A stretch of DNA of 64,000 nt from Chromatiales bacterium (GCA_014323925.1 JACONC010000001.1:131942-195941); one strand, 5' to 3'. Positions 36,922-49,100 are shown, numbered from the stretch's first letter. Program-made: numbers and translations. The notes: generated by a model from the sequence alone, not told the origin.

Positions 36922-37345
36922 AAAATCAGCCGGGCAGCGCGGTTTTACGCTGATCGAAGTGATTATCGTAGTGGCTATTTTAGCAGCATTAACTGCGAGT
37001 TCTATTTATGCGTTGTCACCAGGAAATAAAATTTTATCGGCTGAGGAGACTGGTCTCAAACAGATACTGATCTCTAGGGTACCCACCGAACTCACCCAGT
37101 ACCGCATGGAAAATGGTAGCTTAACAAATTTCAAGTTATCCGACGACAGTGTTGCCTTTATGAAATCATGGCCAGGGGTTAAAGGAAACAATAAAGTTAA
37201 GTTTACACCAGCTGCTCAAAAGCTCACTATAGAAATGGAAACTACATTTAATGCCACTAATTTAGAAAGCACTTTGAAGGCAATGCAAAATGTTACCGCC
37301 AGTATAACGAACAAGGTATTAACCGTAGAATACAACATTCAGTAG
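36899..37345 (+). CDS. Type IV prepilin, probable major pilin
   Basis: A 148-residue prepilin. The basic leader MKQLCNLKKSAGQRG ends in Gly before FTLIEVIIVVAILAAL, so a prepilin peptidase would cut at G-F and leave Glu5. I choose the ATG at 36899 (GGAGAAACCTC before it, 23-base overlap with the ATPase). The longer open frame from 36851 would extend the leader by 16 residues. The C-terminal globular part is short and lacks the cysteine pair common in type IV pilins. Placement right after the ATPase and its size make it the best major-pilin candidate. Confidence 0.82.
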   Translation: MKQLCNLKKSAGQRGFTLIEVIIVVAILAALTASSIYALSPGNKILSAEETGLKQILISRVPTELTQYRMENGSLTNFKLSDDSVAFMKSWPGVKGNNKVKFTPAAQKLTIEMETTFNATNLESTLKAMQNVTASITNKVLTVEYNIQ

Positions 37346-37349
37346 CACC

Positions 37350-38504
37350 ATGTTTGCCTGGCGTATTCAATTAGTGGGCGGTACTGGCAAGCTGCAAGAA
37401 GTGGTCGTTCGTGGGATTAGTTTCAAACACGCAATCAGCACTGCAGGTTACGAGTTGGCACAGATAGTCGGTGTTAAGAGATGTCTCAATTACGACTGGT
37501 TAACGACTCGTGTTTCAGCACAAGTACAAATGATATTTTTAATGAAATTAATGCCTTATTACATATCAGGTATCCCCGATCAATCGTCGCGACTGTTTAG
37601 AACCTATGCACCGATTAAACATCTAACCAGACGAAATCCGTTAGCACTGGATGTTAATCTGAGTTTGAGTGAGCGCTTAGAGGCACTCGCTTTTAATCCT
37701 ATCGTCGTTGCGGTCATCCGCGCCGGTGAGAAGAGTGGTCAAATTGCAGCAGTCCTTAAGCAAGCGATTTCTAGTCTACACAAAGAGATAGAAACTAAGA
37801 GAACAGCGAGCAAAGGGATAATTGGTGGGTTGATGTTATTGATCGCCTCACTGGTAATTTTGTCAGGTGTATCGCTAGGCACATCAGGTGCTTTGACATC
37901 GCTGATCGAAGCCGGCATCATTGAGCAATATAATGTTGCTGGCTTAGTCTTAAACGCGATAGGAACTTATACGCGTGACTATTTATGGAGCTTATTCTTA
38001 ATCGTCGCCGCTATCGTCGGTGTATTTCTTAAATACGGAGATAATCTCAAACAGCTGTGGCCGATCTCCATTTTTGATCGCTATCCAAGAGTGGTGCGTT
38101 CAATACGCTTAATTTCAGTATGGCTGATTTTGGAACGCGCCGGTCTCAGTATCGAGCACGACGAGCAATTGCTGTCAACAGCGATAGGTAAAAAGCACGC
38201 AGAGTATATCTCTAATCAAAGACAAAGCGGCGAGACCTTCAGCGATTTACTCAACAGCCAATATTTTTCTAAAACTCTGGCTGAATGCTGCATGGGGATT
38301 GCTGCACTGACTACCTCAAATAGAGTACATCTGTTGGAACAAATTGCGCAACTATTGGATATCGAAAGAGCACAGCTTGCCACCACCATCTCGCGCACCT
38401 TTTATATTATCGGAATGATCATTACACTGTCCGCTATCGCACTTATACTATCAGGGGTGTTACTGCCGATTTATTCTTCGGGTCTCAGCGGAGTACAGCT
38501 ATGA
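37350..38504 (+). CDS. Pilus inner-membrane platform protein (PilR/GspF family)
   Basis: A 384-residue polytopic protein with two GspF-type halves. The first half has LSERLEALAFNPIVVAVIRAGEKSGQ, the usual PilC/GspF stretch; hydrophobic helices lie at about 150-172, 205-230 and 352-378. The second half shows LISVWLILERAGLSIEHDEQLL. It anchors the ATPase and gathers pilins. It starts 4 bases after the pilin and overlaps the next gene by 4 (ATGA). Confidence 0.85.
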   Translation: MFAWRIQLVGGTGKLQEVVVRGISFKHAISTAGYELAQIVGVKRCLNYDWLTTRVSAQVQMIFLMKLMPYYISGIPDQSSRLFRTYAPIKHLTRRNPLALDVNLSLSERLEALAFNPIVVAVIRAGEKSGQIAAVLKQAISSLHKEIETKRTASKGIIGGLMLLIASLVILSGVSLGTSGALTSLIEAGIIEQYNVAGLVLNAIGTYTRDYLWSLFLIVAAIVGVFLKYGDNLKQLWPISIFDRYPRVVRSIRLISVWLILERAGLSIEHDEQLLSTAIGKKHAEYISNQRQSGETFSDLLNSQYFSKTLAECCMGIAALTTSNRVHLLEQIAQLLDIERAQLATTISRTFYIIGMIITLSAIALILSGVLLPIYSSGLSGVQL

Positions 38505-39052
38505 GCACATCAAGACCAGGTTATACATTAAGATCAGGTTATACATTAAGATCAGGTTATACATTAAGACCGGGCTATACATTGATAGAGGTGTTGGTGG
38601 TAGTCGCTACGATTGTCGTTTTAATCTCTATCACCGCCACTTATAGTATGAACACCGCCGCCAGCCAATTAGCAGAGGCCGAATTTCAAGAGCACTATCT
38701 GAAAGCAAAAAATATATTGCTACACGCGCAAAACTTACACGCGCAAGGCTTTCGCACCACCGCCGATGTGAATATGAGACAGCTTAAGCGCAAAGTGGAA
38801 GGCAACGATTGGCAAGTCATCGCAAATAAAATTTTTCAAATAACCGACGGTCATGCCAAAGACGATTTTAAGATACGCATCAACGATGCGAGCATACAGC
38901 TTAGATTTATCATTGCCGACGATGTTGTATTAACTGGTTATCCGCTACAAAGACATCAAATAGCCGGCGACAAAGATGAGGTTGTGCTCACTAAAGCGAT
39001 GCATTCTGAGCGCAGCCGCATCTTAAAGTTTAACGATTATCTAGCAAACTGA
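38501..39052 (+). CDS. Prepilin-like protein with quadruplicated cleavage motif
   Basis: A 183-residue prepilin-like protein. The functional cleavage site is GYTLIEVLVVVATIVV (Gly, then Tyr, with Glu at +5). Ahead of it the leader is made of three further GYTL motifs (RPGYTL, RSGYTL, RSGYTL), created by an 18-bp DNA repeat. Only the fourth copy has the Glu and the hydrophobic helix. The rest is a helix plus a basic globular domain of unknown detail. Overlaps the platform gene by 4 bases. Likely a minor pilin. Confidence 0.82.
   Translation: MSTSRPGYTLRSGYTLRSGYTLRPGYTLIEVLVVVATIVVLISITATYSMNTAASQLAEAEFQEHYLKAKNILLHAQNLHAQGFRTTADVNMRQLKRKVEGNDWQVIANKIFQITDGHAKDDFKIRINDASIQLRFIIADDVVLTGYPLQRHQIAGDKDEVVLTKAMHSERSRILKFNDYLAN
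38519..38590 (+). repeat. 18-bp x4 tandem repeat in a prepilin leader
   Basis: Two perfect copies of ggttatacattaagatca, a third with two changes and a fourth diverged into the genuine pilin N terminus. Encodes repeated GYTL-R-(S/P). Confidence 0.95.
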
Positions 39053-39064
39053 GGTATATAGTTG

Positions 39065-39967
39065 ATGCGGTCTTCTGTAGCTGAAACCGAAAAGCACTGC
39101 GGTTTTACATTGATAGAAACACTGGTGACGGTGGCTATTTTATCTATCTTGGTCTCCGGTTATGCGGTTTATAAACTCAGAGCGGATATTAACGAATTGA
39201 ATCAGCGGTTATCGGATGCGCTCATCGAGGAACTTACCATCATCGGCAACCAAGCGCAGGTGGTATATGCACAGACCGGTTCTTGGCCAGACGATGACAA
39301 CCAGTGCGTCAATGCGCTGGCTGAGCCGACTATGAACGCCGTAGGCATAGATAGAGATTCACCATTTCCAGCAGTGCGTTATACGCTGGGATGTAGTGCC
39401 CAGACATTTACCATTAGTTTAGAGATGCCTGCAAGTTTAGAGATTTGGGCACATTATATTAAGGCACGCACCCCAAGTATCAATGATGCCGCTACCCTAA
39501 CAAACGGCAACCAAAGCCTGACATCTCAATGGCTACCGCCCACGGATATTACCTTATTCAGACAATTATTGGATGATTACTATAGGATTGATGGCTCTAA
39601 AGCGATGACCGGTGATATGAATCTAGCGGGCAATGATATCTTTGGCATAGGCCGTGCGCGCGGCGATGATTTTGAACTCAACCGAGGGTCGCTTGGCAAT
39701 AAACACAGCCTGAGTAAAACAGTCGAGCGTATCCAGTTGGTCAGTGCGGGCGACATCATCACCAAACCAAACTGTCGGTTACCTAAAATTTATATAACAT
39801 CGGCTAATATTGGAACCCCCGCACGGCGACCGGTGACCTCAATACAGTGGACGGCTACCAGCAGTGGCAATAGATGGCGCATTGAGAATACACTGTCCGA
39901 TGATCGAGAATTTAGCGTCAACGATAGAACCTTTTTAAGAGGCATCGCTATAATTAAGTGCTCCTAG
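39065..39967 (+). CDS. Long minor prepilin, PilV-like
   Basis: A 300-residue prepilin. Leader MRSSVAETEKHCG, cleavage G-F, mature FTLIETLVTVAILSILV. Two later cysteine pairs (CVNALAE...LGC; NCRLPK...IKC) suggest disulfides. In the middle, DGSKAMTGDMNLAGNDIFGI resembles the beta-turn stretch of phage tail-fibre and PilV-type adhesin pilins. Thus it may form the pilus tip. I use the ATG at 39065; a TTG one codon upstream is less likely. GAGG lies about 10 bases before. It is the last pilus gene, 198 bases before the giant gene. No shufflon or recombinase is seen. Confidence 0.72.
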   Translation: MRSSVAETEKHCGFTLIETLVTVAILSILVSGYAVYKLRADINELNQRLSDALIEELTIIGNQAQVVYAQTGSWPDDDNQCVNALAEPTMNAVGIDRDSPFPAVRYTLGCSAQTFTISLEMPASLEIWAHYIKARTPSINDAATLTNGNQSLTSQWLPPTDITLFRQLLDDYYRIDGSKAMTGDMNLAGNDIFGIGRARGDDFELNRGSLGNKHSLSKTVERIQLVSAGDIITKPNCRLPKIYITSANIGTPARRPVTSIQWTATSSGNRWRIENTLSDDREFSVNDRTFLRGIAIIKCS

Positions 39968-40165
39968 CTGATTATGCTATAATAATCTTGTTAGTGCACT
40001 GTATTTCCTTGGTAGACGATAGCAGTGATTGCCCTCTCTGATTAGCTGATGCCTAGTGATAAAAACATCAAAGTAAAGGTCGGTATTAGGAGATAACAAA
40101 TATGAGCTTTTGAAAAGTTTTCAAGAAATAACAATAGATAACTAATATAAAGAAAGAGGTTCTTT
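39968..40165 (+). promoter_or_regulatory. Leader region of the giant gene with mini-ORF and palindrome
   Basis: 198 bases between the pilus operon and the giant gene. It holds a four-codon open frame (ATG AGC TTT TGA, 40102-40113) preceded by a good TAGGAGA site, and a perfect 15-bp palindrome ttgaaaagttttcaa (40110-40124, one-base centre) overlapping it. AAAGAGG at 40152-40158 is the ribosome site of the giant gene. A promoter or operator is likely but not proven. Confidence 0.4.
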
Positions 40166-43100
40166 ATGCAAGGCGATCATAAGTTTCATCCCAAACTGCT
40201 TGTGCAGATAGATGACCATGCAATCGTTCCTCAAAATCACTACCGTCATAAACTAGCAACTAAAAAAAGATTAAACTTTTTTAGTACCTTTTTACTCCCG
40301 ACTTTGATACTTGCCCTGTTATGGCAGCCGGCGGTTGCGCAACAGTCTGCGTTACCCGCTTGTGCGCAAGCCATAGCAGATAACGATAACGACGGTGTGT
40401 CAGCAGCGATCGACATAGACAAAGATAATGATGGTCTGATAGAACTTTGTAGCTTAGAAGGATTGGATGCGATACGCCATCAGCTCGATGGTATGGGCTA
40501 TCGAGCGAATAGCACGGCAACCGCAATAACGACCGGTTGCCCTGACGATGGCTGCCGTGGCTACGAGTTGGTTCGCAGTTTAGACTTTGCAGAGGCTAGC
40601 AGTTATGACGGTGGCAGCGTTAATACGGCATGGACGACGGGTGTAGGGTGGTTGCCGATTGGCACTAGCGATCAACCATTCAATGCAGTATTTGAAGGCA
40701 ACAGCCATACCCTATCTAACTTAATGATAGATACACCTATAGATACACCTAATAATGATAGTTTCGGTTTATTTGGTGAAACTAGCGTCGATTCTACAGT
40801 GGCTAATATCGGCATGTTAGATGTAGATATCACCGGGCATTCTCGTGTAGGTGGTTTAGTCGGCAACAATGGTGGTAGTATAACGAACAGCTATGCGACC
40901 GGTGCTGTGAGTGGGGAGAATAATGTAGGCGGCTTAGTTGGCTTTCATTCAGGTAGTATAACGAACAGCTATGCGACAAGTACTGTGCCAGGAAAGCTTA
41001 ATGCAGGCGGTTTAGTCGGTAACAATCAAGGTAGCATTACCAACAGCTATGCGACCGGTGATGTGACTGGCACTGGTAATCGTGTAGGCGGTTTAGTCGG
41101 TTCTGGTACTGGTAGTATAACGAACAGCTATGCGACGGGTGTTGCGACTGCGACTGGTGATAGTGTAGGCAGTTTAGTCGGCCGCACTGCTAGTAGTGCT
41201 AGTATTACAAACAGCTATGCGACCGGTGCTGCGACTGGGCGTGATAATGTAGGCGGTTTAGTCGGCGAAAATGCAGGTAGTATAACGAACAGCTATGCGA
41301 CCGGTGATGTGACTGGGACTGGTAATCGTGTAGGCCGTTTAGTCGGCGAAAATGCAGGTAGTATAACGAACAGCTATGCGAGCGGGGATGTGACTGGACT
41401 GGATGATGTAGGCGACTTAGTTGGCGAGAGTTCTGGTAGTATTACAGACAGTGAAGCCCGGGACATTAACGCATTACAGATGCCTACTACGACAACTGGT
41501 ATATATAGCGAATGGAATACTGCAGACTGGGACTTTGGTAATGCATTGCAATTCCCAGCACTCAGATATACCAGCGGAGCCGATCTTGAAAACCCAGCCT
41601 GCGGTGGTGTCGGGCAACCTAACTGCGGTAGTTTATTGCCCAATCAATTGCTGAGTCTTTTAGATAATCTCGAGGTGTCCAATGGGCTATTGATACCTGA
41701 ATTTGATCCGCAGAGATTGGCTTATGATGTGGTGGTTGATGAGTCCGTCAATTCAATAACACTGCAAGCGACGGTGGCGGATGGTTTGATTACCATTCGC
41801 GGTGATGGCTTAGGCGGGCAAGCGACCACCGGCAAAGGCACTATCAGACAAAATATTGATCTCAACCCGAGCGATGACACCCTGATTACGGTTGAAGTGT
41901 TTGAAGGAAGAAAACCGGCGAACTACATGGTGACCGTTGGGCGAACAAATTTACCCGCTTGTACTCTGGACATATTGGATACTGATGACGACGGTGTGCC
42001 AATATTCATGGATATAGATAGAGATGGTGATGGTCTAATAGAACTGTGTGATTTAGAGGGATTGGATGCGATGCGCTATCAGCTCGATGGGAGTGGTTAT
42101 CAAGCAAATAGCACCGCAACCGCAATAACGACCGGTTGCCCTGAGGTGGGTTGCCGTGGCTATGAGTTGGTTCGGAGTTTAGACTTTGCAGAGGCTGAAA
42201 GTTATCGCAGTGGGCGCATTAATACGGCGTGGACGATGGGTGTAGGATGGCTACCGATAGGCACTGAAGATCAGCGATTCAATGCGAGATTTGAAGGCAA
42301 CAGCCATACGATATCCAACTTAACAATAGATAGAAGATCTGCTGATGGTATAGGTTTATTCAGTGATGCAGGCAGCAATTCTATCATTACTAATATTGGC
42401 ATGTTAGATGTAGATAACACAGGAGGTGATGGTGTGGGCGGTTTAGTCGGCTTTAGTTTTGGTAGTATAACCAACAGCTATGCAACGGGTGCTGTGGCGG
42501 GAGATACACAGGTAGGCGGTTTAGTCGGCACCAATGATGGTGGAAGTATAACGAACAGCCATGCGAGGAGTGGTGTGTTAGGACAGGAAGATGTAGGCGG
42601 TTTAGTCGGCTACAATGATCGTGCAGGTATAAATGATGGTGGAAGTATAACGAACAGCTATGCAACGGGTGATGTGACGGGAGATGATAATGTAGGCGGT
42701 TTAATCGGCTACAATGATGGTGGAAGTATAACGAACAGCTATGCGACGGGTGGTGTGGCGGGAGATATACAGGTAGGTGGTTTAGTCGGCGAAAGTGATG
42801 GGAGTATAACGGACAGCCGTGCGAGCGGTGAGGTGACAGGTAATGAAGAGATAGGCGGTTTACTCGGCTTTAATATTGGTTCAATTACGAACAGCCATGC
42901 GACCGGTGCTGTGGATGGGAGTGATGATGTAGGCGGTCTAGTCGGCGAAAATAGGGGTAGTATAACGAACAGCTATGCGACTGGTGATGTGGATGGGAGT
43001 GATGATAGTGCAGGCGGTTTAGCTGGCTTTAATGTTGGTAGTATAACGAACAGCTATGCGAGCGGTGAGGTGGATGGGAGTGATAGGGTAGGCGGTTTAG

Positions 43101-46100
43101 TCGGCAACAATCAGCTTATCGGCGGCAATCAGCGTGGTCATATAACGAACAGCTATGCGAGCGGTGAGGTGACGGGTAATGAAAATGTAGGCGGTTTAAT
43201 CGGCTTTAATTTTGGTTCAATTACGAACAGCCATGCGACTGGTGCTGTGGATGGGAGTGAAGATGTAGGCGGTTTAGTCGGCGAAAATAGTGCTGCTGAT
43301 ATAACGAACAGCTATGCGAGAGGTGAGGTAATTGGAGGCAGTCAGGCAGGTGGTTTAGTCGGTAGAAATCGTGGTCGTATAACGAACAGCTATGCGAGAG
43401 GTGAGGTGACTGGGGATAGTGATTTAGGCGGTTTAGTCGGCATCAATGTTGGTGGTGGTAGTATAACCAACAACTATGCAACCGGTGATGTGACCGGTAA
43501 TGAAAATGTAGGCGGTTTAGCCGGCATCAATCAGGATACTATAATCAACAGCTATGCGAGCGGTGAGGCGAATGGACAGCCAAGCATTTTAGTCGGTTCC
43601 GAAGCAGGCAGCACTATGAACAGTATGCCGCGAACCATGACGCAACTGCAATCGCCCACCACGGCAACTGGTATATATCAACAATGGGGTACTGCAAACT
43701 GGGATTTCGGTAATCAGTGGCAATACCCGGCGCTGAAATATAGCCGCGGATCTGATCCTGACAACCCGGCCTGCGGTATCGCTGGGCAACCTAGCTGTAG
43801 CAGTTTATTGTCTAATCAACTGCCTAGTACTTTGGATAGTCTCGCAGTATCTAATGGTCTATTGGTGCCTGCGTTTGATCCACGCAGACCAGTCTATGAT
43901 GTGGAAGTTTCTGCTGGGGTCGTCAATTCAATAACGCTACAAGCAACGGCTAGTATGGATAGTGTGATTACCATTCGTAATGATGGCATGGGAGAGCGAT
44001 CGACCACCGCGACCATCCGTCAAGATATTCCTCTAAACGACAGTGGTGTCACCCTGATTACGATCGAAGTTTCTCAAACAAATGGAAGACCAATGGGGAA
44101 CTATATGTTGACCACTATGTCAATAGATTTACCCGCCTGCACTCAAGATCTAGCAGATACTGATGACGACGGTGTGTTAGCGTCTGTAGATATAGATAAA
44201 GATGGCGATGGTCTAATAGAACTGTGTAGCTTAGAGGGACTCAATGCAACACGCTATCAGCTCGACGGCACTGGCTATCGAGCAGATAGCAACACGGACA
44301 TTATAACGACCGGTTGTCCTGAGAATCGCTGTCGTGGCTACGAGTTGGTTCGCAGTTTAGACTTTGCCGAAGCCGGCAGTTATGACAGTGCGCGCATTGA
44401 CACGACCTGGACAACCGAGGCAGGATGGCTACCAATAGGCACTGGCGATGAGCCCTTCAGCGCAGTATTTGAAGGCAACGGACATACGATCTCTAACTTA
44501 AGGATAGATAGACCTGCTGACGATGACATAGGTTTATTCGGTCAAATAGCTAACAATTCTATAATGACCAATGTGGGTCTGCTCAATGTAGATATTGAAG
44601 GGAGGGAACAGGTAGGCAGCTTAGTCGGCGAAAGTAGAGGAAATATTACGAACAGCTATGCGACCGGTGATGTGACCGGAGATACCCAGCAGGTAGGCGG
44701 TTTAGTCGGCTTTAATTTTGGTCGTATAACGAACAGCTATGCGACCAGTGATGTGACCGGAGATACACAGATAGGCGGTTTAATCGGCTTCAATGGAGGT
44801 AATATAACGAACAGCTATGCGACCGGTGATGTGACCGGCGATACACAGGTAGGCGGTTTAGTCGGCGACAGTCAGCGTGGTGATATAACGGACAGCTATG
44901 CGACCGGTAATGTGTCTGCAAGCACAGCAGTAGGTAGCTTAGTCGGCTTAAATGGTGGATTGAGTAATATTACGAACAGCCATGCGAGCGGTGATGTCAA
45001 TGGGCAGAGGCCGGTAGGCGGTTTAGTCGGTGACAATGGTGGTCGTCCTGCTACAAACAGTCGTTATCTTTCCATTAGAGAACTGCAGTCGTCCACTACC
45101 GCAACTGATATATATAGTGGATGGGATGCTACAGACTGGGATTTCGGTAATCAGTTGCTATCCCCGACGCTGAAATATGCTGCAGGACCTGTTCCCGAAA
45201 ACCCGGCCTGTGGTATCGCTGGGCAACCTAGCTGCGGCAGTTTATTGCCCGACCAATTGCTGAGTCTTTTGGATAATCTCACACTATCCCATGGTCTATT
45301 GACGCCTGAGTTTAATCCGCAGAGAAAAGTCTATGATCTCGAGTTTGATGGTTCCCTCAATTCAATAACGCTGGACGCAACGGCGACTACGGATAGTGTT
45401 ATTACCATTCGTAGTGGTGACATAGAAGCGCAATCGACCACCATCACTATCCGTCAAGATGTTCCTCTAAACGCAGAGGGTGTCACCCTGATTACGCTAG
45501 AAGTGTCTAATGGGAGAACAGCAACCGACTACCTGTTCACCGTTATGCCAATCAATTTACCGGCCTGCACTCGGAATCTATCGGATACTGATGACGACGC
45601 TGTACCAGCGGTTATCGATATAGATAAAGATGGTGATGGGCTGATAGAACTGTGTAGCTTAGAAGGATTGGATGCGATACGCCATCAGCTGGACGGCACT
45701 GGCTATCGAGCAAATACCACCGCAACCCTGATAACGACCGGTTGCCCTGAGGGCGGCTGTCGTGGCTACGAGCTGGTTCAGAGTTTAGATTTTGCCGAGG
45801 CTGACAGCTATGACGCTGGCAGTTATGACAGTGGGCGCATTAATACAGCGTGGACGACGGGAGTCGGATGGCTACCAATAGGCAATGTGGCATTTCTATT
45901 CAATGCGATATTTGAAGGCAACGGACAGACGATATCTAATCTGATGATAGATAGATCTAGTGATAGGATAGGTTTATTTGCTGGGATAAGTTTTAATTCT
46001 AAAATTACTAATATCGGTCTGTTAAATATAGATAACAAAGGAAATAATGATGTAGGCGGTTTAGTCGGCGACAATAGGGGGGGGAGTATTACAAACAGCT

Positions 46101-49100
46101 ATGCGACCGGTGCTGTGACTGGGATTCGAAGGGTCGGTGGTTTAGTCGGCTTGAATGAGAACGGTAGTATAACGAACAGCCATGCGATGATTGATGTGGA
46201 TGGGAGTGATAGAGTAGGTGGTTTAGTCGGCGAAAATAGAGGAAGTATAACGAACAGCTATGCGATGGTTGATATGAGAGGAATGGATGAGGTAGGTGGT
46301 TTAGTCGGTTTTAGTGATGGTAGTATAACGAACAGCTATGCGACCGGTGCTGTCAGTGGGAATTCACGGGTAGGCGGTTTAGTCGGCGAAAATGCAAATA
46401 GTATAACGAACAGCCATGCGATGGTTGATGTGACTGGGAATGATAGTCGGATAGGCGGTTTAGTCGGCTTCAATGGCAGTCCAATTGTTGGAAATAACGC
46501 TAATATAACGAACAGCTATGCGACCGGGAGTGTGATGGGATCATCTGCTGTAGGCGGTTTAGTCGGCTTCAATGGCAGTTTAATGAGCGGAAATAACGCT
46601 AATATAACGAACAGCTATGCGACCGGTAAGGTGATGGGAAACATACAAGTAGGCGGTTTAGTCGGTGTGCATAGCAGAGGTATTATAACCAACAGCTATG
46701 CGACCAGTGCTGTGAGTGGGAATGGACGGGTAGGCGGTTTAGTCGGCCAAAATATCAGTAGTATAACGAACAGCTATGCGACCGGTAATGTGCGTGGGAA
46801 TGTACGGGTAGGCAGTTTAGTCGGCCAAAATACGGGTAGTATAACGAACAGCTATGCGGCAGGTGATGTGAATGGGCAGAGGCCTGGGCCTGTAGACGGT
46901 TTAGTCGGCGAGAATAGTAGGGGTGGTACCGCTACAAACAGTAGTTATCTGCCCATTGGCGAACTGCAGTCGCCCACTACGCCAACTGCTACATTATATA
47001 GTCGATGGAATACTACAGACTGGGATTTCGGTAATCAGTTGCAACTCCCGACGCTGAAATATACCACCGGACCTGATCGCGACAACCCGACCTGTGGTAT
47101 CGCTGGGCAGCCTAGCTGCGGTAGTTTATTGCCCAATCAATTTATGAGTCTTTTGGATAATCTCACAGTGTCCCCTGGTATATTCACACCTGAGTTTAAT
47201 CCGCAGAGACAAGCCTATGATATTATTGAGGTTGATGGCGCCCTCAATTCAATAACGCTACAAGCAACGGCGACTACCGATAGTGTTATTACCATTCGTA
47301 GTGATAACATAGAAGCGCAATCGACCACCTTCACCATCCGTCAAGATGTTCCTATAAACGCAGAGGGTGTCACCCTGATTACGATAGAAGTGTCTGATGG
47401 AATAACGGAAACCGAATACCGGTTGACCGTTATGCCAACAAATTTACCCGCCTGCACTCGGAATCTATCGGATACTGATGACGACGGTGTGTTAGCGGGT
47501 ATCGATATAGATAAAGATGGTGATGGTCTGATAGAACTGTGTAGCCTAGAGGGATTGAATGCGATACGCCATCGCTTGGACGGGCGTGGCTATCAAGCAA
47601 ATAGCACTGCAACCCTGATAGCGACAGGTTGTCCTGAGCGTGGCTGTCGTGGCTACGAGTTGGTTCGGAGTTTAGATTTTGCCGAGGCTGACAGCTATGA
47701 CGCGGGCAGTTATGGCAGTGGGCGCGTGAATACCGCGTGGACGATGGGTACCGGATGGCTACCAATAGGTACTAGCGACCAGCCCCTCAGAGCAGTATTT
47801 GAAGGCAACGGCCATACGATATCTAACTTGATGATAAATAGACCTGCGGGTGATAACATAGGTTTATTCGCTGCGATAGCTAACAATTCTACAATGACTA
47901 ATGTCGGTCTGCTCAATGTAGATATCACCGGAAATGATGTTGTCGGCAGTTTAGTCGGCTCTAGTTCTGGTAGTATAACGAACAGCTATGCGACCGGTGA
48001 GGTGGTCGGAAACACACAGGTAGGCGGTTTAGTTGGTTCTAATCCTGGTAGTATAACGAACAGCTATGCGACCGCTGGTGTGACCGGCGATTCCAGAGTA
48101 GGCGGTTTAGTCGGCGACAGTCTGTTTGGTAGTATAACGAACAGCTATGCGACCGGTAGTGTGACCGGCGGTTCCAGAGTAGGCGGTTTAATCAGCGACA
48201 GTCAGCGTGGTAGTATAACGAACAGCTATGCGACCGGTAATGTGTCTGGAAGCACAGAAGTAGGTAGCTTAGTCGGCTTAAATAGTGTATTCAGTAATAT
48301 CACGAACAGCTATGCGGTGGGTGATGTGAATGGGCAGAGGCCTCTAGACGGTTTAGTCGGCAACGATGATGGTCGTGATCGTACTACAAACAGTCTTTAT
48401 CTGTCGATTGAAGAACTGCAGTCGCCCACTACGGCAACTATATATAGTGGATGGGATACTACAGACTGGGATTTCGGTACTCAGTTGCGCACCCCGACGC
48501 TGAAATACGCCACAGGAGCTGATACCGACAACCCAGCCTGTGGTAGCGCTGGGCAACCTAGCTGCGGTAGTTTATTGCCCGATCAATTTCTGAATCTTTT
48601 AGATAATCTCACGGTGTCCCACGGTATATTGACACCTGAGTTTAATCAGCAGAGACAAGCCTATGATATTATTGAGATTGATGGGTCGATAATCAATTCA
48701 ATAACGCTACAAGCAAGGGCTGCTACTGATAGTGTCATTACCATTCGTAGTGATCGCATAGAAGCGCAATCGACCACCGTTACCATCCGTCAAGATGTGC
48801 CTCTAAACGCAGAAGGTGTCACCCTGATTACGATAGAGGTGTCTGATGAAAGAACGGCAACCAAATACCGGTTGACCGCACTGCCAATCAATTTACCCTT
48901 CTGTACTCTAGACCTAGCAGACACCGATGACGACGGTGTACCCAGGACTACAGATGTAGATAAAGATGGTGATGGTCTGATAGAACTGTGTAGCTTAGAG
49001 GGATTGGATGCGATACGCCATCAGCTGGACGGGCGTGGCTATCGAGCAAATAGCACCGCAACCCTGATAACGACCGGTTGTCCTGAGGGTGGCTGTCGTG

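Noticed and set aside
31565..39967. Type II secretion or MSHA locus as identity of the pilus operon
   Set aside because: There is no GspC-D-E-F-G order or GspK/L/M set, and no MshI, MshM or MshN; the order and the PilO2- and PilV-like genes fit type IVb pili better.
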